A stretch of DNA of 64,000 nucleotides. Source: Bacteroides eggerthii (GTDB lineage: Bacteria; Bacteroidota; Bacteroidia; Bacteroidales; Bacteroidaceae). Made by a program: the position numbers and the translations under genes. This document shows, piece by piece, positions 1 through 7,027 of this stretch; the stretch's first letter is position 1; each line of letters begins with the position of its first letter. Under the pieces are notes generated by a model. It was not told the origin of the DNA. It saw nothing but the letters and a program-made list of their open reading frames with translations, and searched no databases. Location of the stretch: assembly GCF_025146565.1 (NCBI RefSeq), contig NZ_CP102258.1, positions 3,008,001-3,072,000 of the forward strand. The letters run 5' to 3'.

Positions 1-2
1 TA

Positions 3-1151
3 ATCGGTGGATTACTGTCGGGATGGGGATTACAAAATACTGTTACAGAGATGATATCCGGAATAATGGAGATTTCGCCCGCCATTATACGTATATTAGC
101 AGCGGGAGTGCTTACAGGAATGCTGGTAAAAACAGGCGCAGCTTCCACCATATCAGAAACTATCATTAAAAAACTTGGACCGAAGCGAATTTATTTAGCT
201 CTCGCTTTGGCTGCCATGTTGCTCACCGGCATTGGAGTATTCATCGATGTAGCGGTTATCACTATTGCTCCTATTGCTCTCATTGCCGGAAGCAGGCTCA
301 ATTTGCCTAAAAGTAAATTATTAATAGCCATGATCGGCGGAGGAAAATGCGGAAATATTATTTCACCCAATCCTAATACCATTATTGCCGCCGAGAATTT
401 TGGAGCATCATTGCCTTCTGTTATGGCTGCCAATATAATACCGGCACTTATTGGATTGTTATTTACAGTATATGTCATAGTGCCTCTATTGCCGAAGAAT
501 GCAACCTTGCAACCTTATAAATTGCCGGAAGAGAAAGAGCACCTTCCTTCTTTCCTAAGCAGTATGGTTGCACCGATTGTAACCGTAGCCCTACTTGCAC
601 TCCGTCCTTTGGCTGGAATTGCCATTGATCCGTTAGTTGCTTTATCGGCAGGAGGAATAGCGGGAATTATAGCAACCCGCAATTGGCATAAGACCAATGA
701 ATGCCTGTCCTATGGATTAGAGAAAATGTCCTCTATCGCTATACTTCTAATTGGCACAGGTGCTTTGGCAGGTATTATAAAAGCCTCGGACATTAAAGAT
801 ATTTTAATACATCTGCTTGCCAACTGGAATGATGGCGGAGTTATTATGGCACCTCTATCAGGTATTTTGATGTGTGCCGCCACTGCATCCACCACAGCAG
901 GGGCCACTATCGCCTCCGCTTCATTTGCTCCGTCTATACTTGGAGCAGGAGTAGCCGCCACTTGGGGAGCTGCCATGATTAATGCAGGAGCCACCGTACT
1001 GGATCATCTTCCTCATGGTTCCTTTTTCCACGCAACAGGCGGAGCAGTAGGCATGGGAGTCAAGGAATTGCTAAAACTTATTGTTTACGAAACTGCTATT
1101 GGTTTGATCTTGACAATAAGCAGCGTGTTCCTCTATTTCATTGTGATATAA
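3..1151 (+). CDS. GntP-family permease, 5' end outside window
   Basis: Inner membrane permease of the GntP (gluconate/sugar acid:proton symporter) type. The frame is already open at base 3 and reads into the first ATG at 51, so the gene starts upstream of the window; about 382 residues are visible, against about 430-450 for full members. The visible part is almost entirely hydrophobic helices rich in Gly, Ala and Ile, with the family-like GGGKCGNIISPNPNTI stretch near residue 112 and a Gly/Ala/Thr-rich segment (AATASTTAGATIASASFAPS) near residue 300. The substrate cannot be told; gluconate, glycerate and related acids are all possible. The next gene on the same strand, a secreted phosphodiesterase, starts 56 bp later. 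Confidence 0.8.
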   Translation: MGGLLSGWGLQNTVTEMISGIMEISPAIIRILAAGVLTGMLVKTGAASTISETIIKKLGPKRIYLALALAAMLLTGIGVFIDVAVITIAPIALIAGSRLNLPKSKLLIAMIGGGKCGNIISPNPNTIIAAENFGASLPSVMAANIIPALIGLLFTVYVIVPLLPKNATLQPYKLPEEKEHLPSFLSSMVAPIVTVALLALRPLAGIAIDPLVALSAGGIAGIIATRNWHKTNECLSYGLEKMSSIAILLIGTGALAGIIKASDIKDILIHLLANWNDGGVIMAPLSGILMCAATASTTAGATIASASFAPSILGAGVAATWGAAMINAGATVLDHLPHGSFFHATGGAVGMGVKELLKLIVYETAIGLILTISSVFLYFIVI

Positions 1152-1207
1152 TCTTTAGCAACCTTTTATATTACTAATACGAAAACAATCAATAATAAAA
1201 AAACACT

Positions 1208-1981
1208 ATGAAACTGAAAAAACTCATTATCACTTTTTTCTTATTACCCACCACTTTCGGGTATGCACAGACACAATCCACCCAAATTGTTGCCCACCGC
1301 GGTTTTTGGAAAACCAATGGTTCGGCACAAAATTCCATAGCCGCACTGATGAAAGCCGATTCTGTCGGTTGTTACGGTTCTGAATTTGATGTATGGCTCA
1401 CCGATGATGACCAGCTGGTGGTGAACTGGAGCAGTGTTTTCAAAGGAGTAAATATGCAAGAATCAACCGTCAAAGAGTGTACAGCTATCGTATTGGATAA
1501 TGGAGAGCACCTTCCTACTTTGCAAGAATATCTGGAAAAAGCCCGTAACCTGAAAACCCGCCTCATCTTGGAATTAAAGGCTCACAAAACTCGAGAACAA
1601 GAAACGCGTGCCGTAAAAAAGATTCTAAAAATGGTAAAGGGCATGGAGTTGGAAGATCGTATGGAATACATTACTTTCTCACGTCATGTTGCCAAAGAAT
1701 TTATTCGCCTTGCCCCCAAGGGAACCCCGGTCTATTATCAAGAAGGCGACCTATCTCCCAAAGAATTAAAAGAATGGGGATGTACCGGACCAAACTACCG
1801 CTTAAATGTGTTCCGGCAACATCCCGAATGGATTAAAGAATGTCATGATTTGGGCATGAAAGTAAATGCATTCCCTATAGACAATACTGATGACATAAAA
1901 TGGCTGATAAGTCAAGGTATAGACTATATCACTACCAACGAACCGGTGAAACTGCAAGAGATAATACGGGAAAAGCAGTAG
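1208..1981 (+). CDS. secreted glycerophosphodiester phosphodiesterase-family protein, second catalytic His absent
   Basis: A 257-residue GDPD-family TIM-barrel protein with an N-terminal signal peptide (about residues 1-21, ending GYAQ), so exported to the periplasm. Family members hydrolyse glycerophosphodiesters to glycerol-3-phosphate and an alcohol. The first motif is present (H30-R31-G32) and so is the metal-binding E59-x-D61. The later ELK (in LILELKAHK) and the C-terminal YITTNEP also fit. At the position of the usual second catalytic His-Asp, the protein reads N73-W74-S75, so the general acid seems to be missing. It could be a binding protein, or it could use another residue. It lies between a permease and an AraC regulator, which may form a small uptake locus (inference). 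Confidence 0.78.
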   Translation: MKLKKLIITFFLLPTTFGYAQTQSTQIVAHRGFWKTNGSAQNSIAALMKADSVGCYGSEFDVWLTDDDQLVVNWSSVFKGVNMQESTVKECTAIVLDNGEHLPTLQEYLEKARNLKTRLILELKAHKTREQETRAVKKILKMVKGMELEDRMEYITFSRHVAKEFIRLAPKGTPVYYQEGDLSPKELKEWGCTGPNYRLNVFRQHPEWIKECHDLGMKVNAFPIDNTDDIKWLISQGIDYITTNEPVKLQEIIREKQ

Positions 1982-2039
1982 GCAAACTACTATTCTTGGC
2001 TTTAATAGCCATTAAAAATAATCCCTGTTCAATACCTAG

Positions 2040-2075
2040 TTTTTCGATTCATTTCCACAAAAAAGTGTAACTTTG
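2040..2075 (+). promoter_or_regulatory. Bacteroides-type promoter for the AraC gene
   Basis: The -7 element TAACTTTG lies at 2068-2075, with a TTTTTCG stretch about 21 bp upstream as a weak -33. It places transcription start near 2082, which rules out the TTG at 2073 as start codon and supports ATG 2100. Confidence 0.6.
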
Positions 2076-2099
2076 CGCAAACCAAAAAACGACAGCACT

Positions 2100-2933
2100 A
2101 TGGAATTTCCTCAAGTTGATCTCCCCGTAGACCTGATTGCATGGACAGATGTGACAGAAGATATTTTGAACATATACAAACAATCATGCCGTCTGAAAGC
2201 ATGTATCTTCGCTTTGTGCATTGAAGGCTCCATTACGGTATCTATCAATTTAATGGACACAGAGATTAAACAAGGAGATTTTGTGACTCTCCTCCCTGGC
2301 ACTATCATTCAGTTCTACGGGCAAAAGGAAAAGGTCCGAATTGGATTTGCCGGATTCTCAGAGCATTGCCTCAACGGGGTCAACATAATCCAGTCTACCA
2401 TGAATTCGTACTCCAAGATTATAGAAGCACCCGTTATACCTCTCAACGAACCTATTGCTTCTTATTTCAAAGACTACTTTTCATTGCTGGCACGCATCTC
2501 CACCGGACCGTATATGCCCAAAACACGAATGGCGCAAAGTGTGCTGAACATGTTTCTCTATGGGATCAATGAGCTGTACAGTAACCGTCCGGAGTCCCAA
2601 AACAGAATTAAAAGTCGAAAAGAGGAAATCTGCCGGGAATTTATACAACTGGTTATCGAAAACTATACTACCGAACGCCGCGCACAATTCTATGCCGAAA
2701 AACTGGGCATATCCCTGCAACATCTCAGTACCACAATCAAACTGGTAACCGGGAAAAATGTACTGGATCTAATTGCCCACGTTGTCATCATCGACATAAA
2801 AGCCAAGCTGAAATCCACCGACATGACTATTCAAGAAATAGCCTATTCGCTTAATTTCCCCAGTGCCTCATTCTTCGGAAAGTACTTCAAGAGACACATG
2901 GGAATGAGTCCGCTGGAATATAGGAACAGCTAA
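2100..2933 (+). CDS. AraC-family transcriptional regulator
   Basis: A 277-residue cytoplasmic regulator. The N-terminal half is a cupin-like sensing region (KQGDFVTLLPGTII) and the C-terminal ~100 residues are the double helix-turn-helix AraC domain (YAEKLGISLQHLSTTIK, then MTIQEIAYSLNFPSASFFGK and YFKRHMGMSPLEYR). The ATG at 2100 is chosen because the promoter -7 element overlaps the longer TTG start. The gene ends 2 bp before the stop of the convergent P-type ATPase gene, so the two are packed tail to tail. Its target is unknown; the upstream phosphodiesterase/permease pair is the nearest candidate. Confidence 0.85.
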   Translation: MEFPQVDLPVDLIAWTDVTEDILNIYKQSCRLKACIFALCIEGSITVSINLMDTEIKQGDFVTLLPGTIIQFYGQKEKVRIGFAGFSEHCLNGVNIIQSTMNSYSKIIEAPVIPLNEPIASYFKDYFSLLARISTGPYMPKTRMAQSVLNMFLYGINELYSNRPESQNRIKSRKEEICREFIQLVIENYTTERRAQFYAEKLGISLQHLSTTIKLVTGKNVLDLIAHVVIIDIKAKLKSTDMTIQEIAYSLNFPSASFFGKYFKRHMGMSPLEYRNS

Positions 2934-2935
2934 TC

Positions 2936-4600
2936 TTAACTGCGTATCAGCGTGACGCAGGAAAGCAGTATGACGATTACAGCCAACATCGGTGTCAGCA
3001 GTATGCCATACACCGGGTAGAGAATACCCGCAGCTATTAATACGCCTATCAGATGATAAATCACCATCCAGAAAGAGTTCTGGTGCATCAGCCGGAGCGT
3101 ATGGCGAGACAAGCCGAATAACTTGGGAAGTGACTGCAAGTCGGAGGATTTCATCACCACCATTGTTTTTTCCACTGTTGCATCATCGGGATTTTCACCC
3201 ATAGCGATGCTCACATCGGCACAAGTCAGTGCCTGCACATCGTTTATGCCGTCACCTATCATGACAACCATTTTCCCTTGCAACTGGAGCTCACGTATAA
3301 AAGTCTCTTTATCGTCCGGCAATGCATCGGGCATATAGCGTATAATCCCCAACTTGCCCGCTATGGTCGAAGCGGTACGCTCACCGTCACCCGTCAACAT
3401 GCAAATATCAAGTTCGCTTGCCCGCAACTCCCTGACCGCTCCGAGTGCGGCAGCTTTCAATTGATCTTTAACGGCAATAATGGCAAGCAACTCATTTTTA
3501 CGTCCGAAATAAACAATGCTGTTGCCTTCGGATTCATACTCCACCAGCATATCACCCAAAACATCGGAGAGATAAACGTGATAATCCTTCAGAAGTTTAT
3601 GACTGCCCACCCAATATTCCGCATCTTTATAGACAACTCTCATCCCTTTACCCTTCAAGACCTCGCAAACGTCTAAACGGGCAGGTGTTATCCCTTCTTC
3701 CCGTAAAGCGGTGGAAATAGCAGTTGCCAACGAATTAGTCGAATTCATCTCGGCTGCCAGCAACACTTCTTTAAAATATTCTTCCTGACACTGCGCCCAC
3801 AACCAAGCTATGACAGTGGGATGTCCTTCGGTCAGCGTACCGGTCTTGTCAAAGACCACTATATCGGCTTTGCTCAGACGTTCCAGTGCAAGAGAGTCTT
3901 TTATCAAAATATGCATTCGGGCCGCTTTACCGATTCCACGCATCAGGGCAACAGGAGTAACCAGTCCCAATGCACATGGACAAGCCACTATAAAAATTGA
4001 GATAACCGAATAAAGAGCATGCGGCACAGCTTCCATACCGCCAAACAGTATCCAGATAACAAACACAAGAATCGCAATCCCCGTCAAAACAGGGAAAATG
4101 ATACCGGCCATACGGTCACCATCATGCAATTCGTCGGGCAGGAAACGAAATACCTTGCCGGTCAGCCCCACAGCAGTAGTCAGTACAGCCACTTCGTAAT
4201 AGACATACGGCTGAAGTCCCACCTCATACCAGTAATCAGGAAAGAACGTGTTGAACAAACTGAAAAGAAAAGCCACGGACATGCTGAAAGCAATCAGCAT
4301 ATCCATAGTAATGCGCCCCATACGGAACTGTTTCCAGGCATCGGTATAGAGAGATACGCCTAAAAACAGCAGTACAGGAATGGCCAGCAACATCTGTATT
4401 TCATTGCCATAAGTCACATGATCACGAAATATGGACAGCAACAACAACGGAACTGCAAACAACCAGGCACCGGCAGCCTGCATCTTCAAACTGCGGTAAT
4501 GCCTGTTGCGTTCCTCTACGTTACCACTTTCCATACTATCGGCATGTTCCGCGCAATACTGTTTTTGCGCAGAACATACCTTCTTCAATATATTGCTCAT
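2936..4600 (-). CDS. heavy-metal (P1B) P-type ATPase lacking the actuator domain
   Basis: Inner membrane protein of 554 residues related to Cu+/heavy-metal exporting ATPases, which are usually 650-800. Clear family parts are TM3 (RITMDMLIAFSMSVAFLFSLF, ~96-116), TM4 (YYEVAVLTTAVGL, ~134-146), the metal-site C207-P208-C209, the phosphorylation motif D251-KTGTLT, a TGDG motif and GDGIND. TM4 runs in about 15 residues straight into the helix before CPC (GDRMAGIIFPVLTGI), so the ~110-130 residue actuator domain with TGES is absent, with no stop or frameshift at the junction. The nucleotide-domain HP dipeptide is replaced by N289-S290, and no N-terminal CxxC metal domain is seen. It may be a pseudo-pump or a decayed gene kept in frame. 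Confidence 0.8.
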   Translation of the reverse strand: MSNILKKVCSAQKQYCAEHADSMESGNVEERNRHYRSLKMQAAGAWLFAVPLLLLSIFRDHVTYGNEIQMLLAIPVLLFLGVSLYTDAWKQFRMGRITMDMLIAFSMSVAFLFSLFNTFFPDYWYEVGLQPYVYYEVAVLTTAVGLTGKVFRFLPDELHDGDRMAGIIFPVLTGIAILVFVIWILFGGMEAVPHALYSVISIFIVACPCALGLVTPVALMRGIGKAARMHILIKDSLALERLSKADIVVFDKTGTLTEGHPTVIAWLWAQCQEEYFKEVLLAAEMNSTNSLATAISTALREEGITPARLDVCEVLKGKGMRVVYKDAEYWVGSHKLLKDYHVYLSDVLGDMLVEYESEGNSIVYFGRKNELLAIIAVKDQLKAAALGAVRELRASELDICMLTGDGERTASTIAGKLGIIRYMPDALPDDKETFIRELQLQGKMVVMIGDGINDVQALTCADVSIAMGENPDDATVEKTMVVMKSSDLQSLPKLFGLSRHTLRLMHQNSFWMVIYHLIGVLIAAGILYPVYGILLTPMLAVIVILLSCVTLIRS

Positions 4601-4618
4601 TCTATTTATATTTTAGGG

Positions 4619-4651
4619 GGTTGTTACTTTGACTTTAATAAAGCAACAACC
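4619..4651. promoter_or_regulatory. inverted repeat upstream of the P-type ATPase gene
   Basis: The 12-bp arms GGTTGTTACTTT (4619-4630) and AAAGCAACAACC (4640-4651) are complementary with one mismatch around a 9-nt centre. The repeat ends 18 bp before the ATPase start codon (4600, minus strand). It could be an operator for a repressor or a leader hairpin. Confidence 0.45.
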
Positions 4652-4740
4652 GGAATGGGCTGTTTGTTCAGATAGAAAGTTTTAACCGTTTGCAGGAATT
4701 AATTTTTTCTTTTTTATGCATGGAGTTCGTTAATAAGTTC

Positions 4741-4748
4741 TATATTTG
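4741..4748 (+). promoter_or_regulatory. -7 promoter element (TATATTTG)
   Basis: Matches the Bacteroides TAnnTTTG consensus 49 bp before the lipoprotein start at 4797. The upstream region is T-rich, but no exact TTTG -33 is seen. Confidence 0.5.
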
Positions 4749-4796
4749 TCGATAAAGATTTTTGAATGAAATGTTGATTTATAAACGAAATTCAAT

Positions 4797-5654
4797 ATGA
4801 AAAAGCAAACTGTCAGCCTACTTGTCCTTCTGCTTGCGGCAAGCGGCTTTTTCTTTTCTTGCGGTAACATCATGAACAAAAATGCCGGAGCGTTGGAGTT
4901 CGACAGTATACAAGTAAATGAAACGGCACACCTCTTCGGTGATACTGCCAAACCGGCATGTAACCTTATCATCAATCTTACGTATGTCTCCAAGTCATCC
5001 GACGAAAAGATGAAGGACAGCCTGAACACCTATTTCCTGTCTGCCTGCTTCGGTGAGAAATATATGAACATGACTGCCGAAGAAGCCGTAAAGAAATACA
5101 CAGAAAAGTACGTTAGCGACTACCGGAAAGACTTGGAGCCGATGTACCGAAAAGACGAACAGGACAAAGAGAGTGCCGAAGACATAGGAGCATGGTATTC
5201 TTACTATAAAGGCATAGAAAGCCACGTGCAACTGTACACCGGACATCTGCTCGTCTATCGCATCGACTACAATGAATATACCGGCGGCGCACATGGCATT
5301 TATATGTCCACATTCCTCAATCTCGACCTGCGCACATTGGCTCCCATCCGTTTGGACGACCTCTTTGTAGGCGACTACAAGGAACAGCTCACAGATCTCT
5401 TGTGGAACCAGCTTATGGCCGACAATAAAGTGACCACCCGCCAGGAACTGGAAGACATGGGATACGCCACTACCGGCGACCTGACACCCACCGAAAATTT
5501 CTATCTAAGCAAAGAAGGCATTACATTCTATTATAATGTATACGACATCGCCCCTTATGTAATGGGGCCGGTGAAGATCACATTGCCATACGAAATGATG
5601 CAACATCTACTGGGCGACGGCACGATGGTACTGAACGAAGTGCGTAATTCATAA
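4797..5654 (+). CDS. DUF3298-type lipoprotein
   Basis: A 285-residue predicted lipoprotein: Lys-rich start, hydrophobic segment and lipobox FFSCG with the acylated Cys at about residue 22. The C-terminal half (EYTGGAHGIYMSTFLNLDL followed by LDDLFVGDYKEQL and a late FYYNVYDIAPYVMGP) resembles the DUF3298/RsiV-like fold found in anti-sigma and cell-envelope proteins. The function is unknown. It stands just before rsmG (40-bp gap) and may be cotranscribed with it. Confidence 0.72.
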   Translation: MKKQTVSLLVLLLAASGFFFSCGNIMNKNAGALEFDSIQVNETAHLFGDTAKPACNLIINLTYVSKSSDEKMKDSLNTYFLSACFGEKYMNMTAEEAVKKYTEKYVSDYRKDLEPMYRKDEQDKESAEDIGAWYSYYKGIESHVQLYTGHLLVYRIDYNEYTGGAHGIYMSTFLNLDLRTLAPIRLDDLFVGDYKEQLTDLLWNQLMADNKVTTRQELEDMGYATTGDLTPTENFYLSKEGITFYYNVYDIAPYVMGPVKITLPYEMMQHLLGDGTMVLNEVRNS

Positions 5655-5694
5655 ACCGCCCCCTCATTCATAACTCATAATTCAGAAAATAATA

Positions 5695-6315
5695 ATGGAA
5701 CTTATCCTAAAGTATTTTCCAGACCTGACAGAGGAACAGAAAAAGCAGTTTGCCGCACTGTACGACCTTTATACGGACTGGAACTCTAAAATAAACGTCA
5801 TTTCGCGTAAAGACATTGAAAACCTGTACGAACACCACGTGCTCCACTCTTTGGGCATAGCCCAAATAATTCGCTTCAAACCGGGTACAAAGATTATGGA
5901 CTTAGGCACAGGAGGAGGATTTCCGGGTATTCCGCTGGCTATACTTTTCCCCGAAGTACAATTTCATTTGGTGGACAGTATCGGTAAGAAAGTACGCGTA
6001 GCCACCGAAATAGCAAACAGCATCGGACTGAAAAACGTTACTACCCGCCACGCGCGTGCCGAAGAAGAGAAACAGTTGTTCGATTTCGTAGTGAGTCGTG
6101 CTGTTATGCCCCTTGCCGATTTACTGAAAATCATCCGCAAGAACATCTCCCCCAAACAGCAGAATGTTTTTCCCAATGGACTAATCTGCCTGAAAGGCGG
6201 CGAATTGGAGAAAGAGGCGATGCCTTTCAAAAACAAAACCACCATGTGGAATTTGAAAGAATTCTTTGAAGAGGAATTCTTCCAAACTAAAAAAGTAGTG
6301 TACGTTAGCAATTGA
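5695..6315 (+). CDS. rsmG: 16S rRNA (guanine-527-N7)-methyltransferase RsmG
   Basis: Cytoplasmic SAM-dependent methyltransferase that adds a methyl group to N7 of G527 in 16S rRNA (E. coli numbering). At 206 residues it has the normal family length. The N-terminal FAALYDLYTDWNSKINVIS and NLYEHHVLHSL motifs are typical, the SAM-binding loop is DLGTGGGFPGIPL (~65-77), and HARAEE and FDFVVSRAVMPL follow. The ATG at 5695 gives the full domain. Next in line is a metallo-hydrolase, 51 bp downstream. Loss of rsmG is known elsewhere to give low-level streptomycin resistance. Confidence 0.95.
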   Translation: MELILKYFPDLTEEQKKQFAALYDLYTDWNSKINVISRKDIENLYEHHVLHSLGIAQIIRFKPGTKIMDLGTGGGFPGIPLAILFPEVQFHLVDSIGKKVRVATEIANSIGLKNVTTRHARAEEEKQLFDFVVSRAVMPLADLLKIIRKNISPKQQNVFPNGLICLKGGELEKEAMPFKNKTTMWNLKEFFEEEFFQTKKVVYVSN

Positions 6316-6366
6316 GAATTAAAAGTTAAGTTGAACGTTGATAAATCATAAATCTGAAATCATATC

Positions 6367-7005
6367 ATGAAGATAAAGAGATTTGAATTTAATATGTTCC
6401 CCGAGAACTGCTATGTACTGTGGGACGAAACCAACGAAGCCGTAGTCATTGATCCCGGATGTTTCTACGAAGAAGAGAAACAGGCTTTAAAGAACTTTAT
6501 CATCAACAATAAACTAAACGTAAAGCACCTGTTGAACACACATCTGCATCTGGACCATATTTTCGGCAATCCTTTCATGCTGAAAGAATTCGGTCTGAAA
6601 GCGGAAGCCAACCAAGCCGATGAGTTCTGGATTGACGAAGCGCCTAAGCAAAGCCGCATGTTCGGTTTTCAGCTACAAGAGCCGCCCGTACCATTGGGAA
6701 GTTACCTTCACGACGGTGACATCATCATTTTCGGAAACACTGAACTGGAAGCAATCCACGTACCGGGACACTCACCGGGCAGTCTGGTGTATTATTGTGC
6801 GGCAGAGCATTGTATGTTCTCCGGAGATGTTTTGTTTCAAGGCAGCATCGGTCGTGCCGACCTTGCAGGAGGCAACTTTGACGAACTGATAGAGCATATA
6901 TGCAGCCGCCTGTTCATACTCCCCAATGAAACGATTGTTTATCCGGGACATGGAGCGCCTACAACCATTGGCGTTGAAAAAGCGGAAAACCCATTCTTCA
7001 GATGA
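6367..7005 (+). CDS. metallo-beta-lactamase-fold hydrolase (glyoxalase II-like)
   Basis: A 212-residue cytoplasmic zinc hydrolase. The signature HTHLHLDH (~59-66) supplies the zinc ligands, followed by HVPGHSPGS (~134-142), FSGDVLF (Asp bridge, ~156) and YPGHGAPT (~197). This is the pattern of hydroxyacylglutathione hydrolase-like and rhodanese-linked MBL proteins. The true substrate cannot be told from sequence, and Bacteroides are not known for glutathione, so a different thioester or a stress metabolite is possible. It ends 22 bp before the gcvP start, so the two are probably transcribed together. Confidence 0.85.
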   Translation: MKIKRFEFNMFPENCYVLWDETNEAVVIDPGCFYEEEKQALKNFIINNKLNVKHLLNTHLHLDHIFGNPFMLKEFGLKAEANQADEFWIDEAPKQSRMFGFQLQEPPVPLGSYLHDGDIIIFGNTELEAIHVPGHSPGSLVYYCAAEHCMFSGDVLFQGSIGRADLAGGNFDELIEHICSRLFILPNETIVYPGHGAPTTIGVEKAENPFFR

Positions 7006-7027
7006 TAACTTTAAACAATATATACGT

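Noticed and set aside
6926..7027. N-terminal extension of gcvP
   Set aside because: It overlaps the previous gene, and the residues before MKNDLLANRHIG do not fit glycine dehydrogenases.
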